Below, piece after piece: positions 22,001 through 33,189 of a stretch of 64,000 nt of DNA. Numbering within the stretch: the stretch's first letter is position 1; every line of letters begins with the position of its first letter. Both the position numbers and the translations under genes were made by a program. This stretch comes from Purpureocillium takamizusanense (lineage: Eukaryota > Ascomycota > Sordariomycetes > Hypocreales > Ophiocordycipitaceae). The DNA lies in assembly GCF_022605165.1 (NCBI RefSeq), contig NC_063080.1, positions 186,001 to 250,000 on the forward strand. The letters run 5' to 3'. The notes under the pieces are model-generated. The model made no database searches and had not been told where the DNA came from. It was given only the letters and a program-made list of their open reading frames with translations.

Positions 22001-22453
22001 GCCGGCATGACTTATGCGATATGACTAAGTGTATTATTCTCTCCTTCTTGCGCCGGGGATAGCGATTGAACCGAAAAGCGTCGAGACGAGGACGGCGACC
22101 TTGGGCGGTGCGAGGCTTGATTCCTCCGAGTGTCGACGTTACGGCACGGCACGTTGGGCATCGCCAGGATCGAGAGATGCGGCGTCGACGACGTCTATCA
22201 CGAGACAGTGCTTCTGCCACTCGTAGCGATAGGACACTTGATGCCAATGCATGTCAGGTTCTGCTTGCGATGATTGCATTCCTCTGTCGGTTAGTGGATT
22301 GCCGAGCGTGCTATTTCAGAGGGCAGCTTGAGTGTTGGCACTCGGGGCTGGTGTTGGGGCAGGTTGCTGAGCCGGCGGACTGGAACCCGTGCGAAGTCGT
22401 CGTGACTGTGCTGTTCCATAATGTGGAAGGGCTCTGCTGGTATTGCTTTATCG

Positions 22454-22511
<58 letters not shown>

Positions 22512-24312
22512 CACTACGGCTATTGCTGTCGCTGCCGATATATGACGCAGCTGCGTTCTATAGCTCGCGCGTGGCTTAGGCGAACGCGCCTTGTTTCGTA
22601 AGATCAATCAATCAATGGCGGGCTACACGTACGAAGGCGGAACGGGGCAAACGGTTGGGTCTCGGGCGGCTGCTTAGACTAATTCATGTACACCAGACAC
22701 GGGTCGTTCCGTTCCGACATGCATTCAGTCCGTCTGGTCTGGTGGCGTTGTCGAGCAGCACAGTGCAGAGCCGGACTTTCTTTGTCGTCTCAGGCCAGCG
22801 ACGACACCTTGCTTTTCGAAACGTCTGCGTGTCGCGGCGTATGGGAAATGTCATTGGAGGTGTGACGAACCTTGATGGAGGCTCGACACACGTAATGTTG
22901 TCCCCCTCGGGATCTCCGGCGTCATGTTCGCAACAACACATCATCAAATGGCGGCCGGCGATGAGGCAGGCACCAGACCAGACTGCCGCGACCGGTGCGG
23001 TGTGGGATGCCTCGCCCATCCGCCCAGGAGGCCCCGGCAAAGGAAGGGACGGGGGGACGTCGTCCAACGGGGGGTTCGGAGGCAGCAACATGAGACAATG
23101 GAGCAACATATATTACGTACCAGCGGCGTTGGCTCTTGATGTCTGAGAGGCGGCAGCATAGCCCTGGACGGACTTTGTAAGCTGAGACAAATCAGCACTG
23201 GGAGCCCACGCAAGGAAGCCGGCGAGTGACTAAGTCTTGAGGAAGAGTGACATCAATTCTTCAATGTTTCGACGCTGGGGCGTTGGTTGGTTCTAGGGGA
23301 GTTGGACGTTGAGCCGTGCATTGGTCAATAGGTGTCGAAAGCTCGCAAGGAGCTTGACATGGTGTACTGTATTTCTCTGCGCGATACTGGATAGTTGAGC
23401 AAAGAGTTGAGTAACATTTCGAATGTTGGGCACCTTGAGCGCAGATCTCAAGTTGTTGGCACCAGCGTGCACGGGTCTGGGATCACATCGTTCATGTTGT
23501 GCACATGATCAGCTGGTAGTTGAGCTGATGCCCCGATCACCGCAATGGCCATTTTGCGCGCGCATCGTTACCATCACATCACACCAGGTACCTAGTAGGT
23601 CCTTGCCAAAATGGCCCACGATCCTAGCGGTCTCCTGGCTCACCACGCGGTACAGTATTATACGGACGCAGGTCAGCGTGCGTCAGACCCTCACCTAGGC
23701 CCATATAACTGCCTTCGTACTGTAGCTGGTGTCAGCGGGTCACGCGGCGATCCCTCCGACTGACTGGCACTGGGTAGGCAGTGTCGTAGGGCAAGCTGGT
23801 GAAGCGCGCGTTAGCTGGCCGGCGGCGGGTGCCTGCTCCTGTACTTGATCGAAGGATGTGTATGGGCTGCTATACTGTGATTCAGATGCTAAAGCGCGTG
23901 TGGCCGGCGTTCCGTCCCGGATTGAGCCGCGAGGTAGGCATTGTGCTACCATGGAACTGGCCACCATTCTGCACCTGACCTGCCGCCCTTCAACTCACGT
24001 CAGCCGGCTCGATAAACGAGGGTGCAGGCTTGCCCTAGTGAGAAAGGTGGTCTCGGGGCGAGTCTAGGCGATATAACAATAGACATATACCGCGTATATA
24101 ATGCTTACATCCTATTGCAAGCGCGACTCGTTTAGCTATAATTTAGGCACTTCCAATCTTCATCACTTCCTACGCACACAGACGCGATTTGACCATACCC
24201 ATGATTCTATGGTGGTGATAGTTGAATCTATACCAGAGTGCATACAACACTGATCAACACCTTGGCCAAACGCTAAAGGTTTGTTTTACTGCCGTGGCGA
24301 CTGTAAGCAATC
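22001..24312. other. intergenic region, gene-poor
   Basis: A 2.3-kb stretch with no gene I can support. Frames of 90-160 codons overlap on both strands around 22650-23150 but have no recognisable domain and no convincing splice signals. Towards 24060-24200 the sequence becomes AT-richer (CGATATAACAATAGACATATACC), the first sign of the AT-rich block downstream. Confidence 0.4.
22453..22511. repeat. (GTT)n microsatellite
   Basis: About 59 nt of uninterrupted GTT units, nearly 20 copies, in intergenic DNA. It is probably length-variable between strains and has no coding meaning: the poly-Val and poly-Thr frames across it are artefacts. Confidence 0.95.
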
Positions 24313-26373
24313 ATGGCTAGCACAAATATGTCAAGGCAACTCTGGCAACAGAATATCCGAAACAGGGATCAGTACCATGTGAACTGCAACGAGCTATTTA
24401 CTCCAAAAGCGATCCCGGATTGCGAAGCATGCAAACTATGCATCAAGTTCGACAAAACAGCAGCTATGGAGCTGGTAGCACTATGGGAGAAGCTTTGGGC
24501 ATATGACGCCGTGGTTGACGATCCTCAGGGCAGCGCCGCAGACCTTCTAAGTCTCGGCGTGATGACAGAAGAATCCCCGGAAGATTTACAAGTACCGGCA
24601 TGGGCCGCACGACGAAGCGCTTTATCGAAAGACCAAGGCGCTCTAGGGAAAACCGAGGCACCCACGACTTGGACAGCTTATAACCTCAAAGACTTGATCC
24701 TGGAGGAAGAATTGCCTAGTCGAATATGTTTGGAACACTGCGTCAAGTGGGTCGACATCATGGTTCAAAGTGTTGAACTCAGTCCTGCGTTCAAACAAGT
24801 CATTCACGACATGCACTCGGCATCTTCCGAGCTAGTACCACGCTTGCGGCGGCCCTCAAAAAGCATTGACAAAGACGTGGCAACGAAACACACCGTGGCT
24901 GCATGGCGAGAGCTAACAGGGCGAGATATGGGACTACGCCCCTTGGTGCTGGGTCATTGGCATACCTGGTACACTTTTTCCGTGCTATCAAGCATGGAAA
25001 GTGGTGCTTTACTTGCAGCAGCCGCAGTACAATGTGCTACGACCTATGCAGACTACATTGACGTCTTGGACGGTGGTGGCCTTGGGTCGGCGTATGATCA
25101 CCTGCAGCTCGCACTTAAGGGCATGAGCTCAAGCTTCATAACCTCCTCGCCTGGAGCTCGGGCCGCAACTTGGACGGCGACAAGCGTGATACACTATAGG
25201 GCTCTACTTGCGCGCGACACTGTTCCATGGCGTGTGTCACTACACGAGAGCGGCCCGCCTACAACTCGAGCTGCGCTTATCATGGCACTTCCGGATCCTC
25301 TTGAGCTGGTCAACTTACGGATGCTCGATGGCTCAATGCTTCCATCTTACTTGTCAACAGTGGCTGGCACAGTCCCTGAAGAACGTCCTGAAACATTTGG
25401 CGCCACCATGGTTGGATACACCAGCTGCCGGCTTGTGAGAATGGCAGCTTCCAACCTGTTTAAGTATAATGATTTAACGGATTATCAATCCGATATTACG
25501 GCACACGAAGCTATGAATCTTCTACTATTTGCCTCTATCGTCAACGGTGGCCAAGTAGCTCAGCAGTACCTGGCGGCAATGAGTCGCGATACTGATCTTG
25601 TGCTATCTTGCAAGTGCGGCTCGGACATGCACCAATGGGCACACGACATGGCCATGGGATCTAACGTATGGTACGCGCTTTGCCCACGATACAATGCGCT
25701 GCAACAGATCGGTCTATACTACCACGAGTGCCAGGAGGCACTTGTTGAGGATCTACCCATCATAGCCTCTAATATTAGCATGGGCAACGTGGCAAGCGCA
25801 ATTGCCAACGACCATGCCTCATTCGACAAACAGTGGAATTTGGATAAGAACCCGACAACGCTTGCTTCAGAATTCGGGATAGACCATGAAGGGCCTGATA
25901 CCGACACAGCTATGCGTGTGGTTGCACGGGTCCTACCAATGCATGAAATCAGCGACACACTTAACAAGTGTCTTTTTCTGATCAAATCACAGCCTCAATG
26001 GCAGAATGCTAGCGGTATTAAAGAGACTGGAACGCTCATTATACAGCTCATTCGCGATCTTGCGCTTCACTTTGGGGTCATGAATGAGAATGGCCTTTGC
26101 CAACTAATGAGCTTCATGCATGAGTATGTCGACCTGACAGCGGAGGCATGCAAGCCACAGGAACACAATCAGATTCATACCTACCTTACCGACGAGTTTT
26201 GTATGCGTCAGGCGAGACTATACATCAATTTTTACGACTTGGTTGCGACAATGCACGCTTTGCAGCACGATGGGTTGGTTTGTAGACGATATGCTGTAGG
26301 AGCCATGTCGCTTCTTTTTGATGGGTGGAAATATGGCTGTTACGTGGGTATTGTGAGATATGCTGGACTGTAA
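24313..26373 (+). CDS. uncharacterised 686-residue protein, possibly terpene-synthase-like
   Basis: Single-exon frame of 686 residues at the edge of the RIP block. It is mostly predicted alpha-helical with no signal peptide and no clear membrane segment. Two stretches recall class I terpene synthases: an acidic site near residue 75 (WAYDAVVDDPQG) and, near 395, NDLTDYQSDITAHEAMN, which is like the Mg-binding NSE triad but with the Ser/Thr and Lys positions changed. Their spacing (about 320 residues) is much longer than in canonical enzymes, and the middle region (HWHTWYTFSVLSSMESGALL) is unfamiliar. I therefore do not call a function. Its codon use looks less GC-biased than the genes to the left, which may reflect location, age or transfer. 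The frame is intact despite the mutated DNA next to it, so it is probably under selection. Confidence 0.7.
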   Translation: MASTNMSRQLWQQNIRNRDQYHVNCNELFTPKAIPDCEACKLCIKFDKTAAMELVALWEKLWAYDAVVDDPQGSAADLLSLGVMTEESPEDLQVPAWAARRSALSKDQGALGKTEAPTTWTAYNLKDLILEEELPSRICLEHCVKWVDIMVQSVELSPAFKQVIHDMHSASSELVPRLRRPSKSIDKDVATKHTVAAWRELTGRDMGLRPLVLGHWHTWYTFSVLSSMESGALLAAAAVQCATTYADYIDVLDGGGLGSAYDHLQLALKGMSSSFITSSPGARAATWTATSVIHYRALLARDTVPWRVSLHESGPPTTRAALIMALPDPLELVNLRMLDGSMLPSYLSTVAGTVPEERPETFGATMVGYTSCRLVRMAASNLFKYNDLTDYQSDITAHEAMNLLLFASIVNGGQVAQQYLAAMSRDTDLVLSCKCGSDMHQWAHDMAMGSNVWYALCPRYNALQQIGLYYHECQEALVEDLPIIASNISMGNVASAIANDHASFDKQWNLDKNPTTLASEFGIDHEGPDTDTAMRVVARVLPMHEISDTLNKCLFLIKSQPQWQNASGIKETGTLIIQLIRDLALHFGVMNENGLCQLMSFMHEYVDLTAEACKPQEHNQIHTYLTDEFCMRQARLYINFYDLVATMHALQHDGLVCRRYAVGAMSLLFDGWKYGCYVGIVRYAGL

Positions 26374-26939
26374 CGCATGTTTTTCATGATAGTTACCCGT
26401 CGCACCCAATCACTATGTCAATGTTTGTCTTACCCTACCGTATCTTTGCATCAAAGGTTAGTGCAGTGCACTACATAGGAGATTCTCATATAAAACGCGC
26501 GCCCTACATTTGAAACGTAGGTAGCGTCCATGGAGGGTTAGTGTGAGGTCCTGCATGTATCGAGAGAAGCGAGAGAGACGTGACACAGGACTCATAGGAC
26601 AGATCAAACAGCTCGTCTGTATGCGCAATGATGTGATGATGATGATGGAGAGGCTAGGCTAGGCTAATCGTACACAGGGGAGAGCACGCCCTGGCCCGGC
26701 CGTGCTACTAAGAGCCTTAAGGAACGAAGTCGTTTATTATACTAAAGCTAGGCATTACCTTTCGCTCTGCCTCTCTACCTCCGCCTCTGACCTCTGACTC
26801 GACCTCTGCCTCTGACTTGACCTCTGCATCTGCCTCTATCTCTGGCCTGGCCTAAGCTTGCCTTGTTATTGCTTCTGCGGCTGCCTCGGCTTCTAACCTA
26901 GCCTTGCCTTGCCTCTGCCTCTTATACCCTTAAGTAGTG
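26374..26939. repeat. pyrimidine-rich low-complexity stretch
   Basis: After the 3' flank of the 686-residue gene, about 26768-26930 is a degenerate tandem array built on CTCTGCCT/CTCTGACCT units. It marks the passage into the AT-rich block. GATGATGATGATGG and GGCTAGGCTAGGCTAA runs occur near 26640-26670. Confidence 0.6.
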
Positions 26940-27239
26940 CTATTCGTATAGATAGAAAAGTCTAGCCGTATAGATAATCTTTTTCAATTCTAGGTCTACG
27001 CCTTATTGCTCGACCGCGCTAGCTAATTTTAATATATAAGTATAGGACAAAGTAGGTATTAATATCTTAATTAACTAATATTATTATAATATATATTAAT
27101 ATATTAATAAAGCTTAATTCGTTTAAAACACGTTTTTATTATAATATTATATTATTAAGGACTTATTTTTCTAAGCTAAGTTAAGTAATAAAGGCCTTAT
27201 ATTTTTATTTATACTTATAATTATTAATTATACCTATAT

Positions 27240-28680
27240 TTATAGCTTTATTTACGTTAGCTATAATATTAATAAGCTTTAAAAATACACTTCCTTTATT
27301 TCTTTATAATAGCCTAATATTAAGGCTATATTAATTTCCTTTAAGCTAGGCTAGGCTAGGCTAGGCTAGGGCTAGCTATAAAGCTTAAGGTATTATTTTT
27401 TATAATATTATTAATAAGCTTAAATATCCCCCCTTATAAGAATTATTATTATAACTACCTTATAATACTATAAGATCCCGGGCAGCCAGGACTAGCAGCT
27501 ACGTAACTACTAGTCGTAGGGAGATATCCCTATATAGCTCGCCCGCGTTTTACTATTTTAAGCTCCTTAAGCTTTAGTCTTAGTCTATAGCGATAGGCAT
27601 AGCCTAACGGCTAATATAGCTATTATCTCTCTTGCCTAACTAAACTAACTATACTATTGCTATTATAAATACCCTCGTATTTATTATTATTTATAGTCTA
27701 TTACCTTTAATTATAGGCTTATAATAAATTATTAAAGGTATATTAAGAGATATAGCTAGAATGTTACTTATTATATTATTATTATATAAGTTATAATAGG
27801 CCCTTATAAATAACGTATATATATCCTTTATTTATATAAAGGTAAGAGCTATATAATATAAAATTAATTTTTAATAAATTAAAAAGTAAATTACTTATAT
27901 AATTAGACTTTTTTATCTATATAAATAATATTACTTATAAATATTAGTCCCTTTTATATAATTTAATATATTAATTAAATTCTTTTCTTAAGGATATTTA
28001 AAAAATATTTTTATATACTTATTATTTCTTTACTTAACCTTATAAAGAGATTAAAAACCCTATCTCTTTTATCTTTTACCTTTTTAAATATATATTTATT
28101 ATTATAGATATAGTTTAATTCTTTATATTTACTTATTAATATAAATATCTTTCCGTATTTATAACCGAGGTAGATAAGGCTATAGCGCTAATAAAGCTTA
28201 AAAATATATTTCCGTTATTTCCTTATAATATTATAATATTAAGGCTATATTATTCTAGGCTAGGCTAGGCTAGCTAGGTACTTACGCGAGGGCTAGTTAT
28301 AAAGCTAAAGTTACTACCGCTTATAATATTATTAACGGACCTAAGCTACCCCCTACCCCTAGCGCTACCTACTGCCCGCTATTATAGGTACCTTATAATT
28401 CCCTTTTAGCTATTATCGTTATTATTTAAAGTCTTATCCCCTTAGCTAGAGGCCTATAATATAGCTATTAAAGGCATATTAAGAGGCGTAGCTATAATAT
28501 TACTTATTATACTATTATATCGTATTTTATATAGGCTATAATAGGCTAATATAAGCGGCCCGCGCTTATATACCTTATTTATATAGGGGTGGGGGCTATA
28601 TAGTATATAATTAGCGAATAAAAATTATAAATTATCTATATAGCTAGACTTTTCTATTTATACTAATAGATTACTTAAAA
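27240..28680. repeat. direct duplication of a RIP-mutated repeat
   Basis: Two degraded copies lie in the same orientation. The left copy spans about 27245-27940 and the right about 28175-28680. Matching landmarks include AATATTAAGGCTATATTA followed by a CTAGG run, then a GGCTAT/AAAGCT segment, then TTAAGAG followed by TACTTATTAT. The left copy carries about 190 nt more in its middle. Both flank the retrotransposon on its left. Differences are largely C/T and G/A, as expected after RIP of a duplicated sequence. The parent element is not recognisable. Confidence 0.6.
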
Positions 28681-28705
28681 ATAAATAAAAATAAAGGCTT
28701 AATAT

Positions 28706-29167
28706 TATATTAGTAAGAGAAGGCATAGGAAAGAACTATAGTAAAGAGAGATAAAGGAAAGGGGGGGCCTAAGAATAAAAATAGCTAAGGGTAAAAGGGA
28801 GCTATAAGGATAAGACTATAAGGATAACTATAAAGGAAGGAAGCCTTCCTAGTTAAAGAGGACTTATTACGCCTCTTTAGTTATAGCCGATAATACTCTC
28901 TTTTACCCTATTCTTATATTTTAGATATAAGTATATTTTATTAATATAAATATCTTACGTTATCATAGATTACTATATAGTTTTATATACTATCGTAAAT
29001 ATAGATATCTAATACTTAAGACTATTTAATTAAAGCTTAACGGCCTTTTTACTATATTAATATATTAATATATAAGAGTCCTTATATTATAACGTATTAA
29101 ATAAAGATAAAAAGAGTATAAAGGGAATATACTTTACGGTTTAGTATCTTTCTTACCTTAATATAAT
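28706..29167 (+). repeat. 5' long terminal repeat
   Basis: 462 bp, alignable along its full length with 41163-41624. The first bases TATATTAGTAAGAG probably descend from a TGTTAG-type LTR end after G-to-A change. Compared with the 3' copy it is more heavily mutated: for example CTTACGTTATCATAG here stands against CTCGCGTCGTCGCGG there. Exact ends are uncertain by a few bases. Confidence 0.88.
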
Positions 29168-32100
29168 TAATCTCTAAGGCATAAAATAACTTAAGGGCTA
29201 TTATACTAACCTAAGGGTACCTTTAAGCTACTAAATAAAAGAATATTAAGCTTAAAAAGAAAAAAGGTAAGAAAAATATTATTAATAAAGAAGAAAAAAA
29301 GACTAATAAAATAATAAGCCCTATTCTTAATAAAGGACGATTTAGCCTTAGCGTTAAAGAGAGGGTCTAATACTTAAAAAGAAATAAAGTTAAAGCGAAT
29401 ATAGGTAAAAAATAATATATATCTAAAGGGATAAGGGTTAATAAAATAAAAACTAACGAATAAGGAAAAACCTAAAGGCTATAAAATTATAAACTTATAT
29501 TAAAAGACCTAATTAAATAGAAACCTAATAGAAACGAATAAAAATTATTAAGAATCCTTATAGTCTAAATTATAACTTAAGTAACTACTAAAGATAGCTA
29601 AATAAGATAGGCGCTTATTATTATAGCTATAATTATACTAAGAGGAAAGATAAAAACGTTAAAAGAAGGTAGAGACCGCCTATAGCATTAAGCTAACTTA
29701 TAATAAAATAATTCGACCCCTCCCTTCTATATAGTAGGTAACTTAGGATCTCTTAGTAACTTAGCGAAAGGCACTCTCGAAAGAAATCCCCTTATATATA
29801 AAGTAAGAGTATCTAATCTATTTATAATAAGGCTAATAAATAAACTAAAAGAACTTAATAATAATACTTTAGCTTAAGCCGTCTCCCTTATAGGGAAGTC
29901 GCTATCTAAAGTATTAAGTCTTAACTAATATTAACTTATTATCTTAAAGTTTAATAAATAGGATATAATAGACTTTATTAAGAAATTTAAAGCTAAGATA
30001 AAGGCTTACTTAATTATAGAGGAAGAGATACTATTATAGCTTAAGAGCTATATATCTTTACTAAAAGTATAAAAGGTAAAAGTCCTTATAGATAAATTAT
30101 ATTAGAAAGATATAAAGACTATTTTTATTAAAGAATATTACTCGCTAGACTTTAATTAAATAGAAACTATATATACTTAATTAAAATAATACCTTATAGT
30201 AAAGCTATAAATAAACTAGGATATATTAGACTAACTAAAGTAATATATATACCTTTAGTAAAAGGTCGAATTTAATATATAGAAGATAAGTAAAGGATAG
30301 TCTAGATATATCTTTATAGCTATACCCCTTTATATTTAAGTTAAAATCCTAGAAAAAAAAGGAGCTTCTTTTTTAAACGTAATTAAAATCCCTTATAAAA
30401 AACTTATTAAGGTAATTAAGGATTACTTAACCCCCTATCTCGATATCGAATTAAGGGAAGCTTCTTACTTTAAGCTAATCTAAGAGGAGTAATAGCTATA
30501 AGATTAAATAGTTCTAAAATATATAAATTAAGGAAAATAATAATTTAAGTCTTTACCGTCCTAAAATATTAATAATATAGAATATATTAAAGGTAAGATA
30601 GATAAACTAATATAATAGCTTAAAGCGCTTAAGATTAACCTTACTCGATAGAATAATTAATAAATAAAAGATCTTAAATAACTCTTTATAGCGTAAATAT
30701 AAAAGGGTAAGATAACGGGATAAAAAGCTAGTAAAACGGTAGCGTTAATTAAGATATAAAAGGCATAAACTTATATAATTTCCTTTAAGGAAGAAGATAA
30801 CCTTAACTAGTTTATAATAAAGGTAATCTTATAAGGGAAAGGTAGACGTAAATAGCTTTATTAATATTACGCTAGACCTAGCTATATCTTAGCTAGATAC
30901 CTAAAATATAAATATAATAAGGAAATTAGGTTTATTTACTTTAATATAAAAAGAAGAGCCCTATAGGTAGGAATAAAAGAAAATAGTTAAATAATCCCCC
31001 CCTCGCTTATATACTAATATATTAAACTTAATAGTAAAGTACGCTACCTTATATATTATTAAGTTAAGAGATTTAATAAATACTTTATTAATCCTTTATT
31101 CTTAATGGTTAAAGCTAAGGAATTAAATACGTAAAAGAATTAAGAACCGCTTCTAAAAGAAAAGGAGTACCTCGATCTCTTCCTTATAAAGTTAAGGGAT
31201 ATATAGAGACTTAAGTAAATAAGCTAGACTAATATTGCCTAATATAGCTAATAAAACGACGAGATATTATTTATTAAGGTTATTATAATTAAGGAAAATT
31301 AATAAGACTATTTAATTAAAGCTACTTTAATTAGTATTAACGCTTATAAAAGAAAAAGAATATACCTTAAGGAAAACTAAGATATAAAACCTAAAAGATA
31401 GGAGACTTAACGAGACCTAATAAATATAGGGAATATTACCTACTTTAAGCCTAGATTCGACCTTAAGAAAGAGATAAAGCGCTTTTATAAAGGTCTTATC
31501 TATAAAATAATTAATAAAAAGCTTACTATCTCTATAATAGATTTAATAAAAAGATTTCCTTAATTTAAAAAGTTAGCTATAGAAAGGATCTCGAATATAG
31601 CTAAGGGAGTAAAAAAAATCTAGCGCCTAAGTAATAAACCTCTAACTATTAAAAATAATAGAGGTATTACTATCGCTAAGCTTTAAGATCTAGAAACGGA
31701 AGAGATTTTAAGTAAAGTAAAGGAAAAGCTAAGGATCGTATTTACTAGCCCTCGATTAAATAATTATAATACTAATATAAATAAATTACCTACTAAAGAA
31801 GATATCTATTTTTACGTCCTTAAAGAAATCCCTTACGAAAGATATAATACCTTAACTATATAAGGATACCTTTACGAAAGAGGTAATTAAATAAAAATCT
31901 ATATTATCTAAGGGGTAGACTTAAAAGTAATAAACCTATTAGGTAAGACGCTATATACTAGAGTAGTCTTTATATTAAATAAAATACCTATATATATATA
32001 AGACTTACTTAAGATCTAAATATATATTAAGAAGCTAACTAAATTACCTCTCCTTATATTAATAGACTTAAGTATAAAAGGGAACCTTATTACCTAAAAG

Positions 32101-33189
32101 GAAGTTAAATAGAGAGGACTCTAGATTATACCTATCTCTATAGCTATTAAGTTATACTCGAAAAATATAATTAGAATATATAAGGAAGTATATATACTTA
32201 TTTATATAAGAGATACTTATAGGCCTATTAAGCTTTATATAGCGCTTAATACTATTTCTATACCTTTAATCCTTAAAATATTATTTATTAAGGCTACTTA
32301 AGTTATATTTAATTACGCTATTAAGATAAGGGACCTCTATCTTAAATATAAGATAGGGAGGATTTAAGTTATTATATTAATAGCTAAAGCTATTAAATAG
32401 GAATATAATAGCTATATAGAATCGGTATAGGTAAATAATATTAAATTTACTATTACTAAAGTAAAGAGCCTAAACGCCTAAGATCTTAACTCTTATAATA
32501 ATTAAATACCGATAGGTAATATTAGCGATAAAGGATCCTAAAATAATAATATTGCCTTTATAATAAAATTAGATATAGAAGGGAGCTAAAAAGATACCCC
32601 TTACGATAATTAAATAACCCTAAAAAACGAAACCTTAATTCCGCTTAACTTAAAGACCTTAATTACTATCCTTAACTTACTCTAAGCTAAGATAAAGGTA
32701 TAGCTAATAGAAGCCTATAAAGTATTCGAGAATAAAGCTATACGACTAAAATAAACGCTTTTAAAGCTTACCGTTTATACCTTATATAAACGTAAGGGGA
32801 TTAAAACCTACTTAAGAGATAATATACCTTCCGATAAGACTATCCTAGAAGGTAACCCCTATTAGAAATAGAAGATATAAAATAAAGTTAAGGGGGTAGC
32901 TTTAATCGAAGGAAAATATATTAGCTATATTATCGGAAAGTTCTCTAATATTAAGCGAGGAAGTAAGCTTACCCCTAAGAGGCTATAGGGGGTTATAGTA
33001 TAAGTAAAGGGATTCTTCTCCTCGGAAGAAAAGAGTATACTTAAGGAAATCCTTTATAACTATAAAAAAGCCCTTATATAAGACTTTAAAGACTATAAGA
33101 AGCTAGATTAAATAATAGCCCCCTTATAAAAGATTAAAATAGTTAAGTATACTATATAGAGGGCGGGTATTATCTTAATCTTAAGAGGA

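Noticed and set aside
22084..22545. Frame with a poly-Val run, and the opposite-strand frame with poly-Thr
   Set aside because: Both are translations of the (GTT)n microsatellite.
22655..23146. 163-codon plus and 141-codon minus frames
   Set aside because: They overlap each other in GC-rich DNA, lack domains and splice support, and neither reads clearly better than the other.
27330..27372. CTAGG tandem run considered as telomere-like repeat
   Set aside because: The unit is CTAGG, not TTAGGG, it is short, and it recurs in the duplicated copy near 28255, so it belongs to the repeat itself.
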